From Phocaeicola vulgatus (GTDB lineage Bacteria; Bacteroidota; Bacteroidia; Bacteroidales; Tannerellaceae), in the NCBI GenBank assembly GCA_022009975.1, contig CP091733.1, positions 1,911,001 through 1,975,000 on the forward strand: a stretch of DNA of 64,000 nucleotides, read 5' to 3'. The position numbers and the translations under genes were made by a program. Under the pieces are notes generated by a model. The model was not told the DNA's origin. It made no database searches and saw nothing but the letters and a program-made list of their open reading frames with translations. Each line of letters starts with the position of its first letter. Position 1 is the stretch's first letter. Positions 1 to 11,054 of the stretch are shown piece by piece.

Positions 1-3000
1 ATTACACCTATCAATCTGCTACGAAAAGAACCTATTTCGTCATATTGATGTTTTACTACTTCTATACCATCTTTATTCTCAATCCCCCATTTGCCAGCAA
101 TCATGGTTTTCTTCCATCCATCCTGCAAATTTATAGAATACTCCACAATCTCTCTTCCATATTTGTCAATCAAACTATATTCACCACCTTTGACAATTTT
201 AGCTTTACCGTTCCGCAAATCATCTATGCTGTTATATTCAATATCCAGCACAAAATCCATATTCACGGTGCTAAATATCCCCCACTTTTCATGTCTTTGT
301 ACTTTGTACAATCCAGTAGCCCAAAACATAATATTATCATATTCTACTGGTAAAATTACAGTTTGATTAGAAGAAAGCAATCCATAAAGTTCAAATTCTT
401 CTATTATAACACAATTATCTATCTGTGTCGTTTGTTTAAGAGTAATAGGCTTCCCATTACCATCAAGATAACCATGAAGCGTCTTCCATATCTTGTCAGG
501 ATGAACAAGTACTGCCTCTGCTTTTCCATCAATGAATTCTCCAATACTATCATAAATGCATGAAGTAATACTATTGCCATTTATATCACAAAGTCCCCAT
601 TTTTTTTCTTTTACTTTATAAATATTAGATTTCCATGGAACAATACTTGAATATTTAGCCCCGATCAATACTTCTCCGTTCAAATCAGTTACGCCCCATT
701 TCCCATGACGCTTGAAAAGTACACATTGATTAATTACATCATAATCCATCGCATCACATTTAATGACACCGTTCCAATCAACAACTTTTTGAGCATATTG
801 ATCTACTAAACCTATAAAAGAATCTACACAGACTTGGTAATATCCACTTACCAAGTATTTAGGCTCTACAGTAAATATGGGCGCAATAAGTTGCGTTGTA
901 TTATAACCAAACCCCCATAATCCATCTTCTTTAAAAGCCTCAGCTCTTGACCCACTTTCTCTCATTTGATTAAGTGCTTCTTGATAACTTTGTCTGTTTA
1001 TCCATTCTTTCTCATATAGTTCTGCTATCTTATTCTTATCAATAATTGACTCAATATACTCTTTAAAGTCCTCTGTATGGTTTTCAAAATATTGTTTATT
1101 AGCATCAAAATAGAAAGGTTTACAATATTCATCATCATAAGTCAGTTGATCAAGTGACACCAGAATGCCATTACAGCCTGATACTTCCATTCTATATTCC
1201 CATTCGTCATTTTGATTCAACCAATTACATTTGAGAATCAATTCCTGCTTTTTTTCTGACTCTCTTTGCGCTTCTTTATCAAAGACGAACACATTACGAT
1301 GATTATCAAATAAAGTTTCTTTATAATTCAACCCTCTCATATATTCATATGAAATATCACTATCACTTCCAAAAATCCAAAGCACTTGCACACCATTTAG
1401 TCTATAAAAACGGTCTCTATCTACAATAAAATCCGTATAATGATCTTTCTTTTGAAGTTCTAATACACACATACGACCTTGATATATGAATGAAATATCA
1501 GGTCTACGCCATTTCATATAACCAGTATTTCCATGCATTATTTTATCCATGTACACATTAGATACACCTTTGCTCCTACTTTCTTCACTATCAAGAACTG
1601 AAAATATTAATTCTTTTAATTCTTGGCTCTTAGGTTTGCCATCGTTTACAGGTGAATCAACAATAACCTTTCTATCTCCGCCTGACAGATTGCGCCATAA
1701 ACAAGGAACATCTGATTGTCTTTTCGCATGAATAAAGAATAAAGTTTGAAGTCTATGAGCTATTTTTACAGGTTCCTTACAGCAACCACATTTCCATGCC
1801 GTATGACCTTCCATGTATGCTTCTGACAAAATACGACTTCTTAGCGCAATTTCAGCAGCAGTACTATTTTCAAAATATTTATTGGCATCTATTGCTTCAT
1901 CTTTTTCATCATAGACTTGCCGAATGGAACGAAATATTTCATTATTTGAATCATTTATAATTTCAGGAAAATCTTTATCGTCTACAATAGTACCATCTGA
2001 AAGTTTAATTGCCTCTTCTGCTTTACGACCAGAGCTTAATCGCTCTAAATTATTTACTCTTTCATTACCTTTAACAATGGTATCTCTATCATTTTCTATA
2101 TTCTCTTCAAAAACGCTCTCAACTTTGTCAACTTTATCTTCAATAACATACAATTGTTGTATTTTCTTTTCAAGCTCATTACACTTTTCTTTTAAAGAAA
2201 TATTCTCTCTTTTTGAATATGATAGTTTTTTTCTGATAGATATTCCTTTTTCTTGTTGTTGATTTTCATAGGCAGATTCTAATTGCTGTAATGTATTTTT
2301 TTAAATCATTCTGAACATTTTTCCAAACGATTTATTTCACTATCTTTCTGTTGAATTGTTTCTTCTAATGATTGGATTTGCACCTCCAATAAATGCATCT
2401 CTTCAGATGAAAAAATCGGAAGAGATGTTCTTCCTTGAATTTCTACTTTAGCTTCATCAAGCTCTTTTTTTAAATATTGAATTTCTATATTCGAATCATT
2501 TAATTTATTTTGCAACTGCTCCCTATCAATTTTTTTGCTGCCTGCAATTCTTGTTCTAAGTTAACTTTAATTATTTGTAATCCAGCTACTAATGTTTTTT
2601 TGCTTAGTAATATTAACGTTTACTTCTTCTATTTCTTCTAGTAATTGCTTATTTTTTTAATTTTTTCATCTTCAAGTTGTGATTGGAGAGACTTTTTTTG
2701 ATTGTTTATAGTAAGCAACTTATCTTGATATTGCAAATTCTTTTTTGATAAATCATTCGTTTTATCGATCAAATCCGCATTTTCTCTCAACAGCCCCTTA
2801 CAATTCTTGTCTGATTCATGAAATTGTATTTCTATAGCATCTCTGTCCTTTTTCAAATTATCAGATAACTGCTTTATTTCAATAAAGCGATTTTTCATTT
2901 TTTCAACTTGATGCATATACACTACTTTTTGCTCATTCATATCATGAAGTAGAGTAGCAAGATTCATATTTGCCACTCGTGCCTCTTCTTCATTTCGTAT

Positions 3001-3111
3001 AGACTTTTTAGCAAGAGCATTCGCATCAAGTATTTTTGTCTCAAGTTCTGAAATCTTTTCCTGTACATCAAACCCTGCAAGGAAATTTATGATACTATTA
3101 ATACAACCCAT
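1..3111 (-). CDS. Coiled-coil / CoiA-like nuclease / WG-repeat protein, 3' end outside window
   Basis: I reconstruct one long gene running leftwards off the window. It starts at the ATG of MGCINSIINFL; the upstream in-frame TTG is less likely. The first ~350 residues are a charged coiled coil. Next comes a Cys-rich motif (WKCGCCKEP then FIHAKR, near 1720-1800), which resembles the zinc finger of competence protein CoiA. A RRPDISF ... VLELQKKD stretch (1441-1508) then fits the PD...ExQ core of CoiA-like PD-(D/E)XK nucleases, and RLNGVQVLWIFG follows as in that family. From ~950 to the edge there are at least four WG-type repeats (HGKWGVTD, KKWGLCD, HEKWGIF, GKWGIEN). The reading frame slips in A-runs near 2300, 2530, 2600 and 2650, probably from sequencing error. 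The nuclease and defence role is inferred from motifs only. Confidence 0.6.
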
Positions 3112-3310
3112 AATGTTTATTATCAAATTGATGAAATATAATATTCTGAATGTTTAGTAGGTAGCGATAAAAGTAGCCAACCTAAATCGCTGTTATGTGC
3201 AGGTGTAACGATTGCAACCGATTCGGGAAACTGTTGCATCCGTTTTGGGAACACAATAACTGCCACTAAAGATATTTTACGATAGCCTTTAGCGACAGTT
3301 GTTGATTTAC

Positions 3311-3551
3311 TTATTCTACATTATCTTCAAATGTTGTTTTTAGGTTCTACAACTTTATGTGGTAGAGCTTCTTGACTCACTTCTTCGTCAAACATTGTTT
3401 CCCAATCTTCAACTTCAATAGATTGAACTTCAGGAATTGTATCTTCCTCATTTTCAATAATTGGTTCTACTTCTTCGGAAAATATGATATGAGAATTGAG
3501 TTTTTCCAGAGAATCAATGTCAATGAAATTTTTTAAAGATTTGTCTTGCAT
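3311..3551 (-). CDS. Small, highly acidic protein, unknown function
   Basis: A 74-codon frame begins MQDKSLKNF and ends after VVEPKNNI. One base fewer in the A-run near 3340 would instead give VVEPKTTFEDNVE and a stop at 3311, which looks like a more natural end. The protein is very rich in Glu and Asp, with few basic residues, no signal peptide and no membrane segment. It sits between another short ORF and the large coiled-coil nuclease-like gene on the same strand, so the three probably share a transcript. I do not recognise the family. An acidic partner or inhibitor of the neighbouring protein is possible but speculative. Confidence 0.45.
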
Positions 3552-3558
3552 AATTGTT

Positions 3559-3759
3559 TTATTTTAAAAGTTCTTGTATCATCTTATCTACTTTTTTTCA
3601 AGGTTCTCCTTTGATATAAGTAGAGCACTGGACAATAGCAAATTGTCACGAACAGCTTTTATTGTCAATATTTCTTTAGGTATTTTGGGACGAAAATGTT
3701 CAATTGTTTGACTTATTGCGAATAATCGTTCCCAATTATTCGACTTTGTTAATCTTCAT
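3559..3759 (-). CDS. Short ORF with two frameshifts, unknown function
   Basis: The ATG is preceded by a strong Shine-Dalgarno-like AGGAGG, which is unusual in this phylum. The first frame stops after seven codons. Moving one base gives a continuous SNNWERLFAISQTIEHF ... LLLSSALLISKENLEKK frame, and a second slip in an A-run leads to VDKMIQELLK and a stop. The reconstructed product is about 66 residues and mostly helical. It is the first gene of the leftward three-gene cluster. No family recognised. Confidence 0.4.
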
Positions 3760-3824
3760 AATAATCCTCCTTTCTGTAAAAATATAAGGTCAATTGGCTC
3801 CATAGTTGACAAAAATCATTCTAA

Positions 3825-4455
3825 ATACATGGATTTGAAAAAGCGTGGAGCCAGTTTGTCACTCGTTACACAATCTAAAGGCTCTCGCATTGCCCGACAA
3901 GTCGAAACGAGCAACACTGAAAGCCCCACGCAAGTGTGAATATATAACCTACTCTCCCAACGAACACGTAAATATTCGAATGGTATGAGAATAGTATATA
4001 ATACACCTCATGAGGCGTTCTGCGTTGCTTTGTTTTTGACTTGTCGATGAATTTGCGAGATTCTTAGATTGTCAAAATCAAAGCGTACAAAAACGCCTTT
4101 TATCGTATATGTCATCCGCCATACTTCTGTCCAACCAAGACTTTCCGTATAGGTAGATAACGCAAAATTATAAAAAATACATCGAAAAAAACAATTCTAT
4201 ATTCCTTTAATTGTTATTGAGAACTTATTTTTTTCGACATACAATCACATATAAAAGGTATCTGTTCAATTGCAGAGCTAATTTGTCACTCGTTTCCCAT
4301 TAGACAAATTTTCGTTTTCCTCTTCTTTTCAAAACAAGCAAAGCTGAAAATCCTTCGCCGATGCAAGTACATAACTATCCAACAAAACTTTTCCACATTG
4401 CTTTCTTGTTAATAAAAAAATTGAGGTTGCGAGTTTTTCAATCGTGAAAATCAAT
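3825..4455. repeat. Gene-free region with a diverged ~200-260 bp direct duplication
   Basis: No credible ORF lies between 3760 and 4650. Two segments (about 3825-4085 and 4270-4455) share the same ordered landmarks: TTTGTCACTCGTT, then ACGAGCAACACTGAAA versus ACAAGCAAAGCTGAAA, then GCAAGT with ATAACCTA versus ATAACTAT, then TTGCTTTGTTTTTGACTTG versus TTGCTTTCTTGTTAATAA, and finally TCAAAATCAA versus TGAAAATCAA. This is an old tandem duplication of a non-coding element. Its function is unknown. Confidence 0.5.
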
Positions 4456-4467
4456 TAGGTATTTGAG

Positions 4468-4533
4468 ACCGCTTTAACACCGTTAAAACACCATTTAAAC
4501 GCCATTAAAACGCCATTAAAACACTGTTCAAAC
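4468..4533. repeat. AAAACGCCATT-type short repeat cluster
   Basis: Degenerate copies of a TTAAAACRCCATT unit are arrayed head to tail here. The composition and spacing (TTAAAACAC, CATTTAAACG, CACTGTTCAAACA) resemble the palindromic repeats at 20136-20214 and 26195-26274, so this may be a decayed member of that family. Confidence 0.4.
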
Positions 4534-4652
4534 ACATGGATTCAAAAACTTTTCGGCTATAAACGTCCTTGCTATTGGCTATACAATTTCCGCTATTAGG
4601 GCTTGTTTGGGACTTGCACCCATTAGAATAAGCTCATGCCGAGCATACCTTT

Positions 4653-4694
4653 AAAGGGGCTGCGCCAAAACATCCGTTTTGACACAACCCCTTT
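4653..4694 (-). terminator. Hairpin downstream of secA
   Basis: AAAGGGGCTG and CAACCCCTTT pair imperfectly, enclosed by an inner CCAAAAC/GTTTTGA stem. It lies just past the secA stop. Nearly the same hairpin occurs after mdh (17530-17571), so this is a repeated terminator-like element. Confidence 0.55.
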
Positions 4695-4728
4695 ATTATC
4701 TATAAGATACTTTATCTATCACTTCCGA

Positions 4729-7700
4729 TCAAAGACCTTGACCGTGGCAATTCTTATATTTTTTACCGCTTCCACAAGGACAAGGATCATTTCTTCCTAC
4801 GCGCTTCTCCGAGCGAATCGGCTCACGAGTCACATGGGATTCCCCACCATCCATGCCCGGTTTCTCTGCACGGTAGCGGCTCATGTCCTCACGTTCTTCT
4901 TCTTTCGCCTGTTCAATCTGGATACGCTGGCGTTCCTCGGCAGCTGCTTGGATAGCGGCTGCTTGCTGAGCCAAAGCTTGAGCTTGCATAGCTGCACGGC
5001 GAGCTTCTATCTCTTTGCGTTCTTCTTCTGACACCTCACGAACTGGTATCTGTCCACGCATCAAGATAGCAACCGTCTTGCGGTTCATCGTATCGACCAT
5101 GTTCTTGAACAAATTATAAGATTCCAACTTGTAAATCAAGAGTGGATCTTTATGTTCGTAGCTGGCATTCTGTACGGAATGGCGCAATTCGTCCATTTCA
5201 CGCAAATGCTCTTTCCAAGCTTCGTCAATTGTATGCAGGACGATTGATTTCTGGAAAGACTTCACGATAATCTTGCAATCGGTGTCGTATGCCTCTTTCA
5301 AATTACAAGAGATATTGTACATTCGTTTGCCGTCAGTAATAGGAATCATGATGTTTTCATACATCGCTCCTTGGTTTTCAAACACCTGCTTGATGACAGG
5401 AGAAGCAACCTGCGACATACGATCCATACGTTGTTTGTAAGCCTTCAATGCAACATCGAACAACTTATCTCCCAACTCTGCCTGCTTCATTGACTTGAAT
5501 TCATCTTCCGTGAATGGAGCCTCCAAAGCGAATGTCTTGAACAATTCCAATTTGAAACCTTCATAATCCAAGGTGTCGGCGAATTGCTCTGCAATGGCAA
5601 GAGATGTATCATAAATCGTATTCAACACGTCCAAACCGATGCGTTCACCCATCAAGGCATGGCGACGGCGAGTGTAAACCACGTTACGTTGTGAGTTCAT
5701 CACGTCATCATATTCCAACAAACGTTTACGGATGCCGAAGTTGTTTTCTTCCACCTTCTTCTGGGCACGCTCCACAGACTTGCTCAACATGGAGTGTTCC
5801 AATACTTCACCCTCTTTGAAGCCCAACTTGTCCATCAAGCCTGCAATCTTTTCAGAAGCAAACAAACGCATCAAGTTATCTTCCAAAGAGACAAAGAATA
5901 CGGAAGAACCCGGGTCTCCTTGACGACCGGCACGACCACGCAACTGACGGTCTACACGGCGGCTTTCATGACGTTCCGTACCGATGATGGCCAAACCACC
6001 GGCTGCTTTTACCTCCGGACTCAACTTGATGTCGGTACCACGACCTGCCATGTTGGTAGCAATGGTAACCGTACTGCTCTGACCTGCCAATGCAACGATT
6101 TCTGCCTCCTTCTGGTGCAACTTCGCATTCAAGACGTTGTGTTTAATCTTTCGAAGTGTAAGCATACGGCTCAACAATTCTGAAATTTCAACCGAAGTAG
6201 TACCGACCAATACCGGACGGCCTGCTTGTGTCAACTGGACGATTTCCTCGATTACGGCAGAATATTTCTCTCGTTTCGTTTATAGATACGGTCGTTCATA
6301 TCAATACGGGCAATCGGACGGTTTGTCGGGATGACAACCACATCCAATTTGTAGATATCCCAGAATTCACCTGCTTCAGTTTCAGCTGTACCGGTCATAC
6401 CAGACAACTTATGGTACATACGGAAATAGTTCTGCAAAGTGATGGTTGCGAATGTTTGTGTCGCAGCTTCTACCTTCACACGCTCTTTTGCTTCGATAGC
6501 TTGGTGCAAACCGTCTGAATAACGGCGGCCATCCATGATACGGCCTGTCTGCTCATCGACAATCATAACCTTGTTGTCCATGACAACGTATTCATCGTCC
6601 TTTTCAAACAAAGTATAAGCCTTCAACAACTGGTTGATAGTGTGGACACGTTCGCTCTTGACAGAGTAGTTTGCCAAGATTTGGTCTTTCTTAGCCTGCT
6701 TGTCTTCATCTGTTCCTTGGAAATGATCCAATTGGGAAAGTTCGGTTGCAATATCCGGCAGCACGAAGAATTGAGGGTCGTCTGAGCTACCTGTCAACAA
6801 ATCGATACCTTTATCAGTCAATTCAACGCTATTGTTCTTTTCGTCGATAACCAAATAAAGCTCATCGGTTGCCTCGTGCATGTGGCGCATATTCTCGGAC
6901 ATGAAGTATTCTTCAGTCTTCAACATCTGTGCCTTCACACCCGGTTCGCTCAAGAACTTAATCAAAGCCTTACTTTTCGGGAAACCTTTATAAGTACGAT
7001 ATAATTGGATGTTACCTTCTTCCACCTCTTTCGGATCGCTGCTTGCCATCTTCTTTTTCGCTTCAATCAAGAGCTTCTGGCAAAGGTCCTTCTGCGCATT
7101 GACAACGATTTCCACATTCGGGCGGAACAATTCAAACAATTGTTCTTCTCCTCTTGGAATCGGACCGGAAATAATCAACGGGGTACGAGCATCGTCAATC
7201 AATACAGAGTCCACCTCATCGACAATTGCATAGTTATGTTTACGCTGTACCAAATCCTTCGGGCTGGTAGCCATGTTGTCACGCAAGTAGTCGAAACCGA
7301 ACTCGTTGTTCGTACCGAATGTGATGTCTGCCATATAAGCACGGCGGCGAGCATCCGAGTTAGGCTGATGCTTGTCAATACAATCCACAGACAAACCGTG
7401 GAACATATACAACGGACCCATCCATTCCGAGTCACGTTTAGACAAATAATCGTTGACAGTAACGACATGCACACCGTTACGAGTCAAAGCATTCAAGAAT
7501 ACCGGCAAGGTAGCCACCAAAGTCTTACCTTCACCTGTTGCCATTTCTGCGATTTTACCTTTGTGCAAAACGACACCACCGAACAACTGTACATCATAAT
7601 GCACCATGTTCCAAGTTATCTCACTACCTCCAGCCATCCAATGGTTGGCATAAATAGCTTTGTCGTCTTCAATTCTAACGAAGTCGAAACGTGCAGCCAA

Positions 7701-8111
7701 ATCACGGTCAAAATCATTGGCAGTAACAACAACTTCAGGATTTTCAGTAAAACGGCGGGCAGTATCTTTCATGATGGCGAAAACTTCCGGAAGAACCTCT
7801 TCCAAGACAACCTCCATCTTGTCTGTTATCTCTTTTTCAATCTTGTCTACTTCAGCCCAGATAGCTTCGCGTTCTTCCAGCTCTTTGTTATCAATGCCTT
7901 CACGCAATTTGTCTACTTTGGCACGTTCTTCAGCCACATAATCCTGGATGTGCTGCTTGATGTCATCTACTTTTTTACGCAATTCATCGTTAGACAACTG
8001 CTGAATAGACGGATAAACGGCTTTGATTTTCTCTACATACGGAGTAATCTCTTTTAAGTCACGCTGGGACTTATTACCGAACAACTTCGTCAAAAACTCA
8101 TTAAAACCCAT
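4729..8111 (-). CDS. secA: Preprotein translocase ATPase SecA (one frameshift)
   Basis: SecA drives Sec-dependent export through SecYEG. Seen here: start MGFNEFLTKLFG; Walker A within MATGEGKTLVAT; the DEVDSVLIDDARTPLIISG segment; the TGTAETEAGEF motif; and helicase domain 2 with TNMAGRGTDI and LRGRAGRQGDPG. The C-terminal zinc-binding tail is NDPCPCGSGKKYKNCH. The total of about 1,127 residues is usual for Bacteroidetes SecA. The frame slips near 6284: an A-run one base short in DRIYK(T)KREKYSAV ends the first frame in NILP. Because SecA is essential, I read this as sequencing error. It heads the leftward housekeeping region. Confidence 0.95.
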
Positions 8112-8214
8112 AATTTATCAAATTGGCGGTGTATCGCTTCTCCCTGTTTTTATAGCAATGACACCGGATGGTTACTACTTTTTTTTAAAATATTCCGAGG
8201 ATGCATCGTTTATC

Positions 8215-9822
8215 TTAACGATTCTGCACCATCTCTAAAAGAGGTAAAGTCTGAGAAGCGTTCGGAGGCCTGATTCTCAAGATATAGGTCACCGTCGGCG
8301 CAATTTCGGACGCTTTCACATCCCGATAAATCCGCTCCGGCTTAATCCCATTCCCGAAGAATACCAAAGGTGTTATAACGGCATTATTTCGTATGATCTT
8401 TACTTTCTCTTTCGGATTGTCATAATTGATTTTCCAGCCCGGCTGCAACTCGATAATCAAATCTCCTCGTCCCAAATGATGGGTTCCTTCACGGAATTTG
8501 GCTGTTCCTTCGTTCCAATCCCCAAATATCAAGCTATTGTCGGTCGTCACATGTTGCACGCCACTGAACTCTTTCAAGAACGCAGCTGACTTGTTTTGGA
8601 AATCCGCCAAATCCAATTTGGCATCTTCTATCGCTTTCTTGTTTAAATAGATTTGGTTGTTATAATACCCCTTCACCCAATTGGTCTGTTGTCCGTACAA
8701 TGCCATCAAGTACATGTTCAGCAATGCGACACAACGCTTGGGATGAAACTCACCTCCGGCAATATAAGAATCCAAATCCTGAGAATACTCTTCTTCACTC
8801 TTATAATACCCTGAACCGGTGAAAACAACTAAAGTCTTGGACAAGCCTACTTTTTTGTCGATGGCATCTAAAAGCTGCTCGATATCTTTATCCAACTGGC
8901 AATAAGTATCCTGCACTTCATAAGAATACTCTTTGTTCATATTGCCCCGGTAATTGCCCGCATAATATGTCACCGACAACATATCCGGGCAGGCACGTGT
9001 GCCGAATCCGGCATATTCCAAGAACTGCAAAGCCAAACGGTTCACCTCCTTGTTGACAAACGGAGTCGTCTTTAAATTGGGATAGCAATTCAGCTCTTTT
9101 TCACTGAATGTATATTTGAAAGGAAGTTCGTCCAAGACATACGGGAAGGCTTTCATCTTTTCCAATCCCAGTGTGGGAGTCCACACCATCTTGTTCAAAC
9201 GTGCAGACAGGGATTCCGTCCCGCTGTTATAACGGTCAACATACCAAGGAACACTCTTATAATAGGTAGTGGTCGCCCATTTTCCATTGGTATTATCTAT
9301 CCAAAACGCACCATTTGCAGCGTGTCCGGCTGCCAAAATCGCAGCTTCCGGATTAGGGGCAATCGAATAGACATCACTTCTTCCCTTAGAAGCAATCTTC
9401 AACTCATCACCGATGGTTGAACTATACAAGGCTTTAGGAGAATAATTGTCTTTGGTATAATTGCCCAAATAAGATGGGTCGTAAAGGATAGAGGTCTCCT
9501 TCTCATTGTCAAAATCATACCGTTTACCAGACGATATGCCGTTAAAGCAAGGGTTGGAGCCTGTGAAGAGCGTAGCAAAAGCTGTCGCCTCGTCCACATT
9601 GGAAAACTCGAAATGGATATTCGAATAGACTTTACCGTCATTCAACAAACGTTTAAAGCCCCGTTCACCTAACGTATTATAAAAGTACTCGATATAATCT
9701 CCCCGCAACTGGTCTACTGTAATGCAAACCACCAGCTTGGGAACTTGCTGCTGAGCCTCTATATTGGTTACCGCCAATATGGCAATCAACGAAGATAATA
9801 TTTTCCGTACTTTCTTATCCAT
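8215..9822 (-). CDS. PafA-like alkaline phosphatase family protein, exported
   Basis: The product has 535 residues and a Sec signal peptide (hydrophobic LSSLIAILAVT, then IEAQQQ). The mature N-terminus carries the alkaline-phosphatase superfamily metal site (CITVDQLRGDY) and a catalytic-Thr region (DEATAFATLFTGSNP). A PafA-like insert follows (AAGHAANGAFWIDNTNGKW), and later metal ligands are likely in the HHLGRGDL region. The family hydrolyses phosphomonoesters or diesters in the periplasm; the exact substrate cannot be read here. It is in the same orientation as the DUF4105 gene, 11 bp away, so co-transcription is likely. Confidence 0.8.
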   Translation of the reverse strand: MDKKVRKILSSLIAILAVTNIEAQQQVPKLVVCITVDQLRGDYIEYFYNTLGERGFKRLLNDGKVYSNIHFEFSNVDEATAFATLFTGSNPCFNGISSGKRYDFDNEKETSILYDPSYLGNYTKDNYSPKALYSSTIGDELKIASKGRSDVYSIAPNPEAAILAAGHAANGAFWIDNTNGKWATTTYYKSVPWYVDRYNSGTESLSARLNKMVWTPTLGLEKMKAFPYVLDELPFKYTFSEKELNCYPNLKTTPFVNKEVNRLALQFLEYAGFGTRACPDMLSVTYYAGNYRGNMNKEYSYEVQDTYCQLDKDIEQLLDAIDKKVGLSKTLVVFTGSGYYKSEEEYSQDLDSYIAGGEFHPKRCVALLNMYLMALYGQQTNWVKGYYNNQIYLNKKAIEDAKLDLADFQNKSAAFLKEFSGVQHVTTDNSLIFGDWNEGTAKFREGTHHLGRGDLIIELQPGWKINYDNPKEKVKIIRNNAVITPLVFFGNGIKPERIYRDVKASEIAPTVTYILRIRPPNASQTLPLLEMVQNR

Positions 9823-9833
9823 TTATTATTTAC

Positions 9834-11038
9834 TTACTTAAGTCGTTTCTCCTGTTGATGAAAACGCAGGATATAGGATGCTGACCGGACTCCCAACGTG
9901 ATAATCAACGGAATAATGGCATGGTTAAAATGCTGAGGGATGAATCTCCAGCCCAACAACATTATCATTATCGCTGCAAAGTTAATAAAATGATAATAAA
10001 AAACCGCCTTTCTTCCGTTTTTTACCAAACTAAGCGGTAAAATAGAGAGTTGCAAAGGGTGCAACCATAGCATATTCCAGTTGGGACAGGTGCAAGGATG
10101 CTCCGATATGAAGCTAAGGAAGAAGAGGACCAACCCGCCTATTCCTGCCAAGGTAAAAAGCAAAATGTCATGCCATCTGCCTGCGTATCTTTTTCGATAT
10201 TCATAAAAGGTCAAGGCCATGGATGCTATACATATAATAATAGCACAAAACAAAGGAGTAAGCCACTCCATTGGCAAATCTTCCTCTTCATCGGCTGGCA
10301 CCACGATGGATTGCTGGACCAAAGGACGCTCATTCCCTTCCGCATCCACAATGACAGCAGAGGCGATTGCCTCCTTCATATATTCCGGCAAAAACATCAT
10401 TTCATGCGCCGTTGCGACTCTGTCTGTCGGGCTTCCCAATGCCAAATCACAACCAAACGTCAGCCAAGGATGGTTGCGTGTGCAATAATTTATCATATCC
10501 CGGAATGTCTTTTCTTCCGGCTGCCAACGATAAACGATTTTGCCCGTGACATTCTCCTCTATCAAACGTACCGGACGAGTGGCGCAATTGTCAAAAAGAA
10601 ATTATATCGGTAAGTCCGGTTTTGGGGTTCATAGTTCACACTCAAAGCCAACCAAAGACGTTGCGACTCCTCCGGTGACAGATTCAACTTCTGCTCGGTC
10701 ACGCTACTTCCCCGCATCTGGTATTCAATCATATAATCGGAATAGCGGCAAGCTCCCAACATATAATCCGTCTCACCTTTTGCAAACCGGTAGATGAAAT
10801 GGGGCTGTGAAAAGCTGAATATGCCATAATTAAAGACATAATCCAACTTATGTGCATCGTCTTTGACACGCAAAGCAGCATGGCCATACACCGTAAACAC
10901 CTCTCCTTCATAAGGGGAACTGGTCAAGAGGCTAATCTGCAAACCTTCCTCCTCTGCCATCAAGGGAAAAGGAAGCAAGAGGCACAGCAGTGCGATTACC
11001 CACAGTTTCATCCAGCTTTTCATCTTATATCCTGCCAT
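9834..11038 (-). CDS. DUF4105 (Lnb N-terminal-like) membrane protein, one frameshift
   Basis: The signal peptide (MKLWVIALLCLLLPFPLMA) is followed by a domain with YEGEVFTVYGHAALRV and, after frame correction, YDNCATRP. This His/Cys pairing is typical of DUF4105/Lnb periplasmic domains, some of which act as lipoprotein acyl-transferases. The C-terminal third holds about four hydrophobic segments (LTPLFCAIIICIASM, ILLFTLAGIGGLVLFF and two more). The frame slips near 10600, where the first frame runs into LTIAPLVRYV. It begins 17 bp after nspC. Either ATG (MAGYKMKSW or MKSWMKLW) could be the start. The specific reaction is unknown. Confidence 0.7.
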
Positions 11039-11054
11039 TTCTTATTTATCCCGA

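Noticed and set aside
1..563. Short plus-strand frames at the left edge
   Set aside because: The minus strand is continuously open here and encodes WG repeats, so the plus-strand frames are shadows.
7005..8057. A 350-codon plus-strand open frame
   Set aside because: It lies wholly antisense to secA, has no promoter or known motifs, and is a shadow of secA codon use.
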